NCBI GenBank assembly: GCA_963713965.1
Contig: OY970217.1
Coordinates: forward strand, 1,798,001-1,862,000
DNA: 64,000 bases
Direction of reading: 5' to 3'
From: CALAGB01 sp963713965
Lineage (GTDB): Bacteria > Chloroflexota > Chloroflexia > Thermomicrobiales > Thermomicrobiaceae
Part shown: positions 1 to 9,933 of the stretch, piece by piece
Layout: each line of letters starts with the position of its first letter
Position numbering within the stretch: the stretch's first letter is position 1
Position numbers and translations under genes: made by a program
Notes under the pieces: generated by a model
Databases searched by the model: none
Told to the model about the DNA's origin: nothing
The model's input: only the letters and a program-made list of their open reading frames with translations

Positions 1-231
1 CCAACAGGTCACGGCTATATGGAGCAATTGGGACCTTCGGGGCAATTCATACAGACGGCTCAGCTTTTAACATCATGACCGTTCAGATCGATCCGTGATC
101 CGACCGACCTGGAGGTTATGTTGAGAGCTGTTGCGTGGGACTCGACTCGGGCGGAAAATCTCTGCCCACTGGCGCCGGACTTCTGATCGAGACGATGGAG
201 CGATATCCTGAGCAGACACCGTGCATACGTC

Positions 232-1865
232 ATGATCCTGTCATGGATCGTCTTCCTTGGCGCGACGGTCCGACTTCCGGTCATTATGAACAGCAGCTTC
301 CCAGCCAACGACGGCGGCATGTTCATGCAGGCCATCGTGCAGCTGAAAGCCAACCACTTCGTCCTTCCGGCGTACCTTCATTACAACGGACTGCAGCTAC
401 CATATGCCTACCCGCCTATCGGCTTCTATCTCGCGGGGTTCCTCTCCTCCGTCACGCACATGAGCGTACTGAACACGCTGCGCTTCGTTCCATTGACGTT
501 CAGCGTCGCGACCATCGTGGCCTTCATCTTCTTCGCTAAGCAGCTCCTTGAAGAACCGAGCGACGGTGATTGCCGCCACCATCGCCTTCGCGTTGGTGCC
601 GCACAGCCACAACTGGGAGATCATGGGCGGCGGACTGACCCGATCGATCGGTTTCTTCTTCGCGTCCTTGCCTTTGGCAGATGTACCTCCTCTTCACCGA
701 GCGCACACGAACGCACCTGTCTGACGATCATCTTCGCCGCGCTCGTATGTATGAGTCATCTGGAGATGGCCCTCTTCGTCGCGGTCAGCGCGACCGTCAT
801 GCTGCTGCTCTATGCCCGGACAAGGAAGGGGCTGCGCGACGCAGTGCTTCTGGGGGTCGGCGTCGTCGTCGCGACCTGTCCCTGGTGGGCAGTTGTCGTG
901 CAACGAAACGGACTGGCCCCATTTGTTAGCGCCGGGGGGACAAGTGAACGCTCGATCGGGAATCTGTTGGCTCTCATCGTCACGTTCAACTGGGCTGATG
1001 AACGCTTGTTCCCGATTTTTGCGACGTTGTCCGGGCTTGGCTTGATTGTCAGCCTTATACGACGCAAGTTTTTCTCCCAATCTGGATCGGTGTTGACCTC
1101 ATCCGCGGATCCAAGAAGTTTCAGACTGAAGCCATGATCCCAATGTCGATCTTAGCTGCGGTCTGTGTAGTGGAATTCCTCATTCCGGTGGTCAAGCGCC
1201 AGATCGATATTCGACCACTGAGCACGTTGCCACAAGCGACTCCGTCAGCGGCGTTCACCGGTGCATCGTCCAAATGGATCACCCTAACCCTCGTCGTCAT
1301 CGTTATCGGCTATGGGTGGCTCGGAGCGATGATTGCCACCGCAACGGAAGACGTGAACCTGTCAGTCAAAGAGCGGCAGGCGATGGAGTGGGTGAGCGAC
1401 TCAACGGACCAGAACAGTCGCTTCGTCATCATTAGTGGAGACTCCTGGGCGCGGGATAGCACCAGCGAGTGGTTTCCGGTGCTCGCGGATCGAGTAAGTG
1501 TGGCGACCGTCCAGGGCTCCGAATGGCTTCCAAAGAGGGCATTTGCGCAACGGCAGACGGCGTACGCCGACCTGCAAGATTGTGCCTCGGACGCACCCTC
1601 GTGTATCGCGACCTGGACCGCGCAATACGGCGAGACGTACGACTACCTCTACATCGCGCGTCGCGAGGGCCACGGGGGATCGGTAGTTCCTCACGTGCCG
1701 TGCTGTTCGGCTCTCGTAGATGCTCTCGAACGCGATCCCGCGTATTCGCTGATCTATCAGAATACCGACGCGACCATCTTTCAGATCCGTTCAGCGCTCG
1801 CGAGTCAGCGGCCCATCGACACCCGCAGTGGCGATACGCACGTCCGCTTCGGTGTGAGCGAATAA
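232..1865 (+). pseudogene. Broken polytopic membrane glycosyltransferase-like gene
   Basis: Reads as one integral-membrane protein similar to GT39/ArnT-type transferases, which use lipid-linked sugars at the membrane. The first part has a membrane segment, an acidic loop with NDGGMFMQA and the pattern LPYAYPPIGFYLAGF. The frame then changes near 545 (resuming TVIAATIAFALVPHSHNW from 563), near 675 (WQMYLLFTERTRTH), near 718 (back to the first frame, LTIIFAALVCMSHLEMALF) and near 1075 (FLPIWIGVDLIRG, running into the frame open from 1134). The last part, 1134-1865, has one membrane helix and a soluble C-terminal domain. Protein-like sequence in every segment means decay is recent or the breaks are sequencing indels. 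Family assignment rests on general pattern only. The first 231 bases of the window hold nothing I can support. Confidence 0.6.
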
Positions 1866-1866
1866 G

Positions 1867-2922
1867 ATGCGGAACAAGCCCTATTCCTGGCAAGTCAGCC
1901 TTTTGATCGCGCTGGTCATGGGTGTAATTTCGGGAGTTATCTGTTACGAGCTATTATCCGGTCGCGGGCTACTTGCGGGCGATTTCACCTGGCCATATCG
2001 TGGTGCTCATCGACTGTTAGTCGGAATTGATCCGTACCATGACCCTGACCTTGGTCACGGCAATCCGTATCCGATGCCGGCTCTACTGGTCGCTGCACCA
2101 TTCACAGCATTGTCTCCATACTAGGCTGGAGCGTTATTTTTTTGGGTATCATCCGCTCTTCTGAGTTTTGGACTAGCACGATCTGGAGAGCATCATCGTT
2201 GGTGGCTATTTGTGACTCCATCGTTTCATATAGCCGCGATGGTCGCACAGTGGTCTCCGTTGCTGATGGCTGCTGTCTTTCTGCCATGGCTGGCTCCGGT
2301 CGCACTTGCCAAGCCGAATATCGGGTTGCCAGTCCTCGCTTTGTGGCCACGAAAATTAAGGTGGTTGGTTGTTACCGCGGTGGTGAGGCTGATAAGCCTC
2401 ATGATCTTGCCACTCTGGCCACTTGCCTGGCTACAGAGCGTTTTTGAAACCGGACATTGGCCAGCGATCATCGTACCACCGGGTATCGTTCTCGCTCTCG
2501 CCGTCAAACGATGGCGCACCCGCGAAGGGCAGTTACTTCTTTGGCCGGTGTTCGTTCCTCAATTCCAATTCTGGTATGACCAGCTACTGCTGTGGATAAT
2601 TCCGCGAAACCATCGGCAGAGCCTCGCACTTGTTGCCAGCAGTTGGACTGGTTTCGAACTTTGGACTCTCTTTTTGCAGCGATCCAACATGGCGCCAAAT
2701 GTCGTCACCGCAATGCCAGTCTCTATCGCAAACATGTACATTTCGGCGCTGATCATCGTGCTACGACAGCCTATTGACGTTTCTAGCGAGACTCCATATG
2801 GGGATACCTGGCGGAGTCTGCTCGGCATGTGGCGACGGCTTGAAGCCGTACGTTCTGTCATAGGTCGCGCACGACGGCGACAACGGATAACCGGTTCCCA
2901 CCAACCTCATGTTGATGGTTGA
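1867..2922 (+). pseudogene. DUF2029/GT87-like membrane protein interrupted by an in-frame TAG
   Basis: Starts one base after the preceding gene, so the two probably formed an operon of membrane glycosyltransferase-like proteins. The N-terminus (WQVSLLIALVMGVISGVICY) is a membrane helix followed by GRGLLAGDFTWPYRGAHRLL and DPYHDPD, reminiscent of polyprenol-phosphate-mannose-dependent transferases (GT87/DUF2029). Codon 86 (2122-2124) is TAG. The frame continues without shift through AGALFFWVSSALLSFGLA and more hydrophobic helices to a TGA at 2922, about 351 residues in all. Only the amber codon breaks it; the residue replaced cannot be read. Family call is tentative. Confidence 0.6.
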
Positions 2923-3162
2923 CTCCCGTACTGAATGCACTAGACCGCTGCATCACGAGTACAGTTCCACGCTCCGGGATCGATCATCTCGCGGTCACGA
3001 ACATTCGCACATTCACTCGCCATCGCGCGGCATCTCGGAATAGCTCCGATCTCATTAGCCAAGATATCCTGATGACACCCGAACGAACTCCTCTCTAGTT
3101 CGCCCACTCCCACCCCCCTACGCTACAATCGAGGGTCAGGCGCCGAAGGTGACGGGCGCGGG

Positions 3163-4611
3163 ATGGTCTCATCAGGTGGGGGTGACGTGAATCGGACGTG
3201 CGGGCAAAAGAACGAGCTGACCGGCCGTGATACGTTGCTCGGACTTCTGCCAGCCTCGATGCACGACGTTACCGAGCGCCTCGCCGAAGCCTTCGCCAGC
3301 CAGGGGCATGAGCTTTACCTCGTCGGCGGCAGCGTACGTGGCTTGCTGCTGGGCCAGTCCGTCGCCGATCTCGACTTCGCCACCGACGCCGAACCGGCCG
3401 CGACGAAAGTCGCCGGCCAGGAGGCCCGGCCCGACAGCATCTACACGGTCGGAGAGAAGTTCGGCACCGTCGGCTTCGTCTTCGGCGAGCACTTGGTCGA
3501 GATCACCACGTACCGCGAGGAGTTCTACCCCACGCCTGATAGACGCCCGACGGTGAGCCATACCACCGACATCACCGGCGACCTTTCACGGCGCGACTTT
3601 ACCGTCAACGCTATGGCGATCGACGCTCATACCGGCAAGGTGGTCGATCCCTTCAAAGGGCACGAGGACCTCGAGCGCCGCGTCATTCGCGCCGTAGGAA
3701 ACGGCGCGGACCGTTTTCGCGAGGATCCACTGCGCATCCTGCGCGCGCTGCGCTTCATCGCTCAACTCGACTTCGAGTTGGACCATGACACACTACTGGC
3801 CATGCGGGACATGGCGCCAGAGCTGGAGCGCATCAGCCGGGAGCGGATTGCCTCGGAGATGAACCGTCTCCTCATCGCTCCTGCAGGACCTCGTGCCCTG
3901 GCCCTGATGCACGAAGCGGCGGTGTTGCCGCATATCCTTCCCGAGATCGTGCCGATGGCGGGGGATACTGGAGAAGGTCGGCACAAGGACATATGGCAGC
4001 ACACGCTACGGGTGGTGGATCAATCGCCCCCCCGGCTACCGGTGCGTTGGGCGGCTCTGTTGCATGACGCCGCCAAGCCGATGACTCGCTCACTCGACGA
4101 GAGCGGCGAAGTCCACTTCTTCGGTCACGAACGGGTCGGTGCCGGCCTGGCGCGCCGCACTTTGCGTCGTCTGAAGCAGGAGCGTGCGCTGATCGACCGC
4201 GTCTCGCAGTTGGTCGAGCTGCATCTGCGCCCCGCTGGCTATGACGAATCCTGGACAGACAGCGCCGTGCGACGACTCGTCTTCGAATCGGGCGATCTGC
4301 TCGATGACCTGCTCGATCTCGTGGCGGCAGACGTCACCAGCGCCCGCGCCGACCGGCAGCGCGAGGCAGCCAGGCGCATCCAAATGCTGCGCGAGCACAT
4401 CGATCGCCTGCGCGAGCAGCATGAGCTTGATCAGCTACAGAGTCCACTCGATGGCAATGAGCTGATGCAAATCTTCCAGCGACCGCCCGGCCGCTGGATC
4501 GGCGACCTCAAGGATCACCTGCGAGACATGGTGCTGGACGGCACGCTCGCATCTGGGGACAAAACCGCCGCCCTCAAGGAAGCTCGCCAATGGATGGACG
4601 AGCAGGCATAG
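3163..4611 (+). CDS. cca: CCA tRNA nucleotidyltransferase / poly(A) polymerase family with HD domain
   Basis: Adds or repairs the 3' CCA of tRNAs (or belongs to the related bacterial polyadenylating enzymes) in the cytoplasm. 482 codons. The nucleotidyltransferase head is at about residues 40-170: YLVGGSVRGLLLG, then DLDFATDA with the two metal-binding Asp, then RRDFTVNAMA and the RFREDPLRILRALRF tRNA-binding element. An HD hydrolase-like domain follows (LLHDAAKPMT, about residue 295). Start is uncertain: ATG at 3163 or GTG at 3187, which follows a G-rich ribosome-binding stretch. A -10-like TACAAT lies at 3124-3129 without a convincing -35 box. Intact; high confidence in family, less in exact substrate. 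Confidence 0.9.
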   Translation: MVSSGGGDVNRTCGQKNELTGRDTLLGLLPASMHDVTERLAEAFASQGHELYLVGGSVRGLLLGQSVADLDFATDAEPAATKVAGQEARPDSIYTVGEKFGTVGFVFGEHLVEITTYREEFYPTPDRRPTVSHTTDITGDLSRRDFTVNAMAIDAHTGKVVDPFKGHEDLERRVIRAVGNGADRFREDPLRILRALRFIAQLDFELDHDTLLAMRDMAPELERISRERIASEMNRLLIAPAGPRALALMHEAAVLPHILPEIVPMAGDTGEGRHKDIWQHTLRVVDQSPPRLPVRWAALLHDAAKPMTRSLDESGEVHFFGHERVGAGLARRTLRRLKQERALIDRVSQLVELHLRPAGYDESWTDSAVRRLVFESGDLLDDLLDLVAADVTSARADRQREAARRIQMLREHIDRLREQHELDQLQSPLDGNELMQIFQRPPGRWIGDLKDHLRDMVLDGTLASGDKTAALKEARQWMDEQA

Positions 4612-4693
4612 TACGTCGCTTGCGGATACTTCTTAGCATTCGGGCTACAAGACTGAATGCTGATCGACCTCACAATCTCGGGAGGTGCCGCAT

Positions 4694-5209
4694 GTGCCAC
4701 AGCGATGTCCAAAACTTGAACCACAGACCTTCACCTTTCGTGTTCGAATTCTCGGCGGCGGGATCCCTCCGGCACTGCCGTCGGACGCCTGGCGAGAAAT
4801 CGAGTGTCCGGGAAGCCTGACGTTGGAAGATCTGGCGAGAGAGATTCTGCACGCGTTCGAGTTCGATAACGATCATCTCTGGTCTTTCTATTTGAGCGGT
4901 AAACCGTGGGACCCCCGCACGGAATACGCTTTGATCGCGGATTCAGGGCTGTTGGGCAAGCGTCCACCGAAACTGGCCGGCAAGCACAAGCTGCGCGACA
5001 TCCCGCTCCCCAAGAAGGAGTTTCTCTTCCTCTTCGATTACGGAGATGAGTGGCACTTTGGCGTCACGCTCACCCGGACCAGTGGCACGTTGACGTTAGA
5101 GGTCAGCTATCCGCGCATCGTCGCCAGTCAGGGAGACCCACCGCCGCAATACCCCTTCGAGGATGAAGATTGGGACGACGAGGACGAACTCGACGAGGAG
5201 ACTCGCTGA
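4694..5209 (+). CDS. Plasmid pRiA4b ORF-3-like family protein
   Basis: About 171 residues of the pRiA4b ORF-3 family, small proteins of unknown molecular role often found near mobile elements. Family signature seen: FTFRVRILGG at the N-terminus, SLTLEDLAREILHAFEFDNDHLW in the middle, and LFLFDYGDEWHFGVTL, followed by an acidic C-terminal tail (EDEDWDDEDELDEE). GTG at 4694 is chosen because GGAGG at 4681-4685 lies 8 nt upstream; an in-frame GTG at 4685 overlaps that site. Stand-alone gene, convergent with the hydrolase on the other strand. Confidence 0.8.
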   Translation: MPQRCPKLEPQTFTFRVRILGGGIPPALPSDAWREIECPGSLTLEDLAREILHAFEFDNDHLWSFYLSGKPWDPRTEYALIADSGLLGKRPPKLAGKHKLRDIPLPKKEFLFLFDYGDEWHFGVTLTRTSGTLTLEVSYPRIVASQGDPPPQYPFEDEDWDDEDELDEETR

Positions 5210-5309
5210 GGAATATAGACTCAGCTTTCCGCAGCGCAAGAAACCGAGCCTCGCGCGTGTCCGATCGCCCTACGAGGCTCGGTGCGCGGATGATGCCAAC
5301 TCCAGATCG

Positions 5310-6115
5310 CTACAGCTGACTGGCGAAGTCCAGCACCGCCGCGGCGAATTCGTCCGGCTTCTCGGCATAGGTGACATGCCCTGAGCCCTCGAGCTCGAAC
5401 CTCCCGCGCGCCAGGAATCTGCCTGAGCCAGAATGGCTGAAATCGTACGCATCAGTGGGTCACTCTCGCTGCCCGATACTGCCAGGCACGGGACATGGAT
5501 TCGCGCTAAATCCGCTTGCGAGACCTCGTACGGCGGCATGGTCAGATCGCCGAACATCTCGGTTGCATTGGCTCGATACGCGCTGCGTCGCTGCTCCGAC
5601 AGCGACGGCCAGAATCCCGGACAGACCAATGCAAAGAATGCATCCACCGCCGCCGCGGGCCCGCCCTGTGCCATCCCCGCTTCAACCGCCGACTTGATCT
5701 CCCCAATGAACGCCTTGCTGGCGGCCGGGTCCAGCGACAGGAGCGGTGGCTCCGACAGGACCGCGCCTTTGACCAAATCGGGGTAGCGACGGACGACGTC
5801 GAGTGTGATCCGCGCCCCGCTGCTCGAACCAACGATGATGCATGGGGCGAGATCGAGCGCCGCAATGAGCCCGGCCGCGTCGTCAGCGTGCAGCTCGACC
5901 CTGCGCTGCTCGAACTGCCCGAGCGGGCTGCGGGTGTGACCGCGACGATCGTAAGCGATACAGCGAAAGCGGGTTGAGAGACGCCCCAGCTGATCCGCCC
6001 ATGTGCCAGCATCCCCGCACATTCCATGAATGAAGAGCATCGGCTGCCCCTTGCCCGCCTCGTCATAGTAGAGGGTCGTTCCGTTGACCTCGATCGCGTT
6101 CGTCGCGACGACCAT
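5310..6115 (-). pseudogene. Alpha/beta-hydrolase, frameshifted near the C-terminus
   Basis: Serine hydrolase of the alpha/beta fold. Seen: oxyanion-side LFIHGMCGDAGTW, CIAYDRRGHTRS and nucleophile elbow VGSSSGARI. Residues up to about ILAQA read in one frame; near 5415-5430 the frame changes, and the correct tail resumes in another frame as FELEGSGHVTYAEKPDEF with the catalytic His, ending at a TAG at 5310-5312. The unshifted frame runs on to 5270 with unrelated residues. Substrate unknown. The catalytic His is lost from the main frame, so if the indel is real the enzyme is probably inactive. Confidence 0.75.
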
Positions 6116-6209
6116 TTCTGACCTCCTTCGATCGGTCTGGCACGGGCATCAATTGCTCCGATATCACGACCGTAGCCGGAATCCGTGCGGTGCACATCGG
6201 GCGAACACC

Positions 6210-7787
6210 CTATGCGCCCGCGATCGGCGGATCGATGAGCAGGTCATGCTGCATGGCGAAGAGGGTGGCCGCGGCGCGCGTGGAGACGCCGACCTTGTTA
6301 TATATGTGCTGGATGTGGTGGCCGACGGTCTTCTGGGAGATGCCGAGTCGGCTCCCCATCTCGCGATTCGTCAGCCCATCCGCGACCAGCTGCAACACCT
6401 CTACCTCACGGTCGCTCAGCCCCATGGGCCAGGCACGACGAACCTGTGAATTCTGATGCCCGGCGGCCGACAGGACGGCGCTGACCGCGTCGGGATCGAG
6501 CCTACCGTCACGCAGCTCCTGTTGAAGCTGAGCGGCGGCCTCCTCCGGAGTGTGCGCGGGGCGATGCGGCCGGCGTTCGACCATGGCGTGGTAGACGTCA
6601 GCTGCCGCCAGTAGCCGGGCTGGCATCGAGAGCATCGTACCCGGAACACCGCGGAAGTAACCGGATCCATCAAGTCGCTCGTGATGCTGAGCGGCAATTG
6701 ATGCAACGCCGGCCAGCGAGGGAGCCCGCGCAAGAATGCGCTCGGTATAATACGGATGGAGCCGCACCTGCTCCCAATCGCTCGCGGTAAGGGGACCAGC
6801 CGTCTCCCAGATTCGCGCGGAAATCGCCACCCGTCCCAGGTCGTGTAGATAGGCCGCCTGGCGCAACACGCTCGCGTCTGTTTCGCTGAATCCAAGGCTC
6901 AGCCCGGCTGCTTCAGCAAGCCGCGCCACGCCGCTCGAGTGACCCGTGGTGAAGGGTGATTTCAGATCGACGAAGTCAGCGATGGCTCGAGTCGCTCGCT
7001 CGCGCATGATCGGCATGAGCACTGGGCGAGGGCCAGGTTCGGACGCGAGGACAGCTTCCCATGCATCGGTATCGAGGAGACCCAAGAGCGATCGCGTATC
7101 GCGGCAGAAGCGCTCCGCCACTTCCGGGTCGTAAAAGGTCCCCGATCGCTCGCGTATCATGCGCGCGGCCGATTCCGGACCATCGACCCGAGAGAACAGC
7201 TCGGCATCTCGCGCCAGAATTACTACGCGTGCCGCGCGCATGATCTGCTCGCCTTGGCGCTGACCGGGCGAGCCCTTTCCATCCCAGCGCTCGTATACCT
7301 GTCCGACGCCAATGGCAACCTCTTCCCGCATGCCCAACCGGCGCGCCAGCCGTTCGGCGACCTCACAGTGCGCGCGGATAGTCTCGTTTCGCTCGCCGGG
7401 TCCGGCCGCCAGCGCCGCTCCGATCATCCGTGCCCGTCGCAGCACCGGCTGGCCCTGCCCAACATGACGCAGCAGCAGATCGAGCATCTCGCGAGGCTGT
7501 GTCACATCCATTAGCGCAATATGGGCATACGCCAGCAGCTCATCGCCAAACCGCTGAGCGATGAGATGAGCGTCCGAGACGCAACCGATCGCACGCAGCA
7601 AGGAGATGTAGAAGATGTCGGCGCATTCCTGGTCGTCCATGCCCAGCTGACTTCCAAGCTCAGTCGAGAGGTGGCAGACGCGCAGGGCGTGATCCATCGG
7701 CTGGCCGGTACCGAGATCGGTTGCCAGCGATAGCGAAGCGACGAGTTCCGCGAGACGAAGGGAGCCTGGCGGTAACGCTGTTGACAT
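6210..7787 (-). CDS. HD-domain / HD-GYP-type phosphodiesterase with C-terminal LuxR helix-turn-helix
   Basis: About 525 residues from the ATG at 7787 (an earlier in-frame start at 7838 exists). The N-terminal half is an HD-like region. The second half has an HD-GYP core: HDLGRVAIS (about residue 330) and HHERLDGSGYF (about 375), where the usual GYP is GYF. The C-terminus is a clear LuxR/FixJ DNA-binding domain: LSDREVEVLQLVADGLTNRE and GISQKTVGHHIQHIYNK. HD-GYP domains usually degrade cyclic di-GMP; joining one to LuxR suggests a nucleotide-responsive transcription factor. The altered GYP means activity should not be assumed. Confidence 0.85.
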   Translation of the reverse strand: MSTALPPGSLRLAELVASLSLATDLGTGQPMDHALRVCHLSTELGSQLGMDDQECADIFYISLLRAIGCVSDAHLIAQRFGDELLAYAHIALMDVTQPREMLDLLLRHVGQGQPVLRRARMIGAALAAGPGERNETIRAHCEVAERLARRLGMREEVAIGVGQVYERWDGKGSPGQRQGEQIMRAARVVILARDAELFSRVDGPESAARMIRERSGTFYDPEVAERFCRDTRSLLGLLDTDAWEAVLASEPGPRPVLMPIMRERATRAIADFVDLKSPFTTGHSSGVARLAEAAGLSLGFSETDASVLRQAAYLHDLGRVAISARIWETAGPLTASDWEQVRLHPYYTERILARAPSLAGVASIAAQHHERLDGSGYFRGVPGTMLSMPARLLAAADVYHAMVERRPHRPAHTPEEAAAQLQQELRDGRLDPDAVSAVLSAAGHQNSQVRRAWPMGLSDREVEVLQLVADGLTNREMGSRLGISQKTVGHHIQHIYNKVGVSTRAAATLFAMQHDLLIDPPIAGA

Positions 7788-7937
7788 CGTGCCCCCAATT
7801 CTGACGTGGCACGGCGGACGACGGTTCACTCGCGTCACCCGTCATGCTCGTTTTTCATGGTGCAGGAATACAAGTATGCCTTGCTGGATGGCTGACGTCG
7901 CTCGCACGAATGCGTTATAGGGAGAGGGCATCTGACG

Positions 7938-8489
7938 CTACGGCACGCGCTGAGTCCAGATCGAGTCGGGGAAGCGCTCACGCAGCAGATCCCACACTTG
8001 GTACATCTCGTCGTTCGAATGCGTCTTGAGATAGACGGCAATTCCCCACCAGTAGAGCGCTTCCGGGGCCAGCAGCCCGTCTGGATCACGTTCGAACGTC
8101 TCATGCAGCAGAGAGATGGCGTGATCGGTGCGCGACCAGTGGAGGTCGACGTGCGCCTCGCCCATGTCGAGCAGCGTCAGAAAGAGGTCCGGCGGCAGGA
8201 AATTGATGTTGCGGTAATGGACGTCGCCGCGCCGGTCGGCGAAGAGGATCGTCGGAGTCCAGAGGACATTGAGGGGCCGGATCACCTCGCGCGGAGACTT
8301 GAACAGATCGAGCTTGACGGGCACGAAGCGGGCGTTCACGGCGTCGATGACAGCTGAGTTTGGATACGTCACGGCATCCAGCTTGTCACAGCCGCGTCAG
8401 GGGACCTTCATCACGTCGATGAGGAGAAGCTTGCGCTCGTGCAGCGCCCGCTCTCTGGCTCGTTCAAAGTCCCGTTCCCACTCGATCAC
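7938..8489 (-). CDS. Thioredoxin-fold protein with UxxC motif, candidate selenoprotein (TGA recoded)
   Basis: The annotated-looking frame (7938-8372) starts in mid-domain. Upstream, the same frame is open except for one TGA (complement 8397-8399), back to GTG at 8489 with GGAAGG 9 nt before it. The 183-residue product reads MIEWERDFERARERALHE, LLLIDVMKVP, then TGA-Arg-Gly-Cys, then DKLDAVTYPNSAVI and the cis-Pro segment VLWTPTILFAD. TGA sits exactly on the first Cys of the thioredoxin CxxC motif (position 31; resolving Cys 34), as in known UxxC selenoproteins. The genome must decode UGA as Sec for its formate dehydrogenases. Caveat: the GGUCU loop seen after those two UGA codons is absent here; a CGGC/GCCG stem with a larger loop is possible. 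Follows the DinB gene by 24 nt. Confidence 0.65.
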
Positions 8490-8513
8490 GATGTTGAGCC
8501 TTCCATTTTAGGT

Positions 8514-9017
8514 CTACTCGTGGCCACGGTCGATGCGGACACCGGTGCGCTGCAAGCGCCAGGTTTCGAGCTGCTCTGCATGTTCGTTGACGTGCGCCGC
8601 CATGTCGAGCAACAGCCCCCGGAGTTTGCCCACTTCACCCCACGGATAGGGGCCGATGGCGCTGAGTTTTTCGTCGTCGAGGGTCGTGAGGAAGACGTCG
8701 GTCTCCGCGGAGATCTGCACAAAATCACCCCGCGTTGCCTGCCATGAGTCGGTACCGCGTAACGCGGCCTGCGCCGTGTTGTATCCCTGCCCGTCCTTGA
8801 TCGGGTGCCAGCGCGGCTTGGGCTCACCTAAGATAGCCTTGGCCGCCCCGAGCATCTCCGACTGCCAATCGGCAAGATGACCGGTGACGTCGCGGGTCGA
8901 CCAGGCTCCCACCGATGGCTCCGTCTCGAGCACGATCTCCGGAAATTCATCCACCACTGCCAGGAACCGGTCACGCGCTTCTGCCACGGCAGCGCGCACT
9001 TCATCTAAATCGCTCAT
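8514..9017 (-). CDS. DinB-like (DUF664/ClbS family) four-helix protein
   Basis: 167 residues of the DinB/YfiT-like fold, metal-dependent helical bundle proteins often acting as thiol-dependent transferases or with unknown substrate. Seen: DRFLAVVDEFPE, WSTRDVTGHLADWQSEM with the first metal-binding His, and the C-terminal LLLDMAAHVNEHAEQL with the HxxxH-like pair. Stop lies 24 nt before the UxxC thioredoxin-like gene, so the two are probably cotranscribed; a thiol link between them is only an inference. Confidence 0.85.
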   Translation of the reverse strand: MSDLDEVRAAVAEARDRFLAVVDEFPEIVLETEPSVGAWSTRDVTGHLADWQSEMLGAAKAILGEPKPRWHPIKDGQGYNTAQAALRGTDSWQATRGDFVQISAETDVFLTTLDDEKLSAIGPYPWGEVGKLRGLLLDMAAHVNEHAEQLETWRLQRTGVRIDRGHE

Positions 9018-9174
9018 GTCTCCTCCAAATCGCCGATGCCAGGGTACGTTGTCATGGTTATCCTATCAGGCACGCCGGATGCGAAAACGGTCTCTCACAC
9101 TCGTGATCGGACCGCCTAGTACTCGTCATAACCATGCTATACTTCAGCCCTGACAAACGATTTTGTTGGATCAA

Positions 9175-9933
9175 ATGATTGTCGAATGGTCGAGCCCCCG
9201 GACTCGACCAGCTAGCTGGTGTTCGCTCGTGACGAATTTCCTGGGCCGTCGTACAGCCATGATTGTCGTCCTGCTTGCCCTCCTCGGCGGTGCCGGGTTC
9301 GCCTGGTGGTCGTCGCGAGATCAAGGCGTCGCCGCGGAACGACCGGTCTATGCGGCTCTCGGGGCCTCGGACGCCGTCGGCGTGGGGGCCGACAACCCGT
9401 CCAGCGAAGGCTGGGTGCCGCTAATCGCCAGGGATCTGCCGGGGAACCCGGATCTGCTCAACCTCGGCATCAGCGGGGCGACGCTCAACGACGTGATCGA
9501 TGAGGAGCTTCCAGTCGCGCTCGACGCTCATCCCAGCTGGCTGAGTATCTGGCCAGGCGTCAACGATCTCCGACACCAGGTCAGCCTGCGAGCGTTCAAC
9601 ACACAACTGAACGCGCTGCTCGACCGTATCAATCACGATACCCAGACGCGCGTCATCGTTCTCAACATCCCGGATCTGCGTGACGTACCGGCTTTCGCAT
9701 CGCTCGATCCGCAAACGCTCGACGAGACGGTGCGGCTATGGAACGCCGTCATCGCGCAGGCAGCTCAGTTACACAACGCCATTCTGGTCGATCTCTACAG
9801 CAATTCCGAGATCGTAAACGGCCATCCCGAAGACATCAGCAGCGACGGGTTTCATCCATCAACCGCCGGATACAAGCGCATTGCCGATCTGGTATTGAAA
9901 ACGGTGCATGACCATGTTCAACCTTCGCCGTAA
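9175..9933 (+). CDS. SGNH/GDSL lipase-esterase, membrane-anchored (TesA-like)
   Basis: About 252 residues. An N-terminal hydrophobic segment (IVVLLALLGGAGFAWW) anchors or exports it. SGNH blocks are visible: GASDAVG (nucleophile Ser), LGISGATL (Gly), GVNDL (Asn) and SSDGFHPSTAGY (Asp and His). The 3' end overlaps the next ABC ATPase gene by 26 nt, giving translational coupling. The order SGNH hydrolase, LolD-like ATPase, FtsX-like permease recalls tesA-ybbA-ybbP of enterobacteria, here co-directional. Likely acts on lipids or acylated molecules outside the membrane. Start uncertain (9175, or internal codons nearer the helix). Confidence 0.85.
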   Translation: MIVEWSSPRTRPASWCSLVTNFLGRRTAMIVVLLALLGGAGFAWWSSRDQGVAAERPVYAALGASDAVGVGADNPSSEGWVPLIARDLPGNPDLLNLGISGATLNDVIDEELPVALDAHPSWLSIWPGVNDLRHQVSLRAFNTQLNALLDRINHDTQTRVIVLNIPDLRDVPAFASLDPQTLDETVRLWNAVIAQAAQLHNAILVDLYSNSEIVNGHPEDISSDGFHPSTAGYKRIADLVLKTVHDHVQPSP

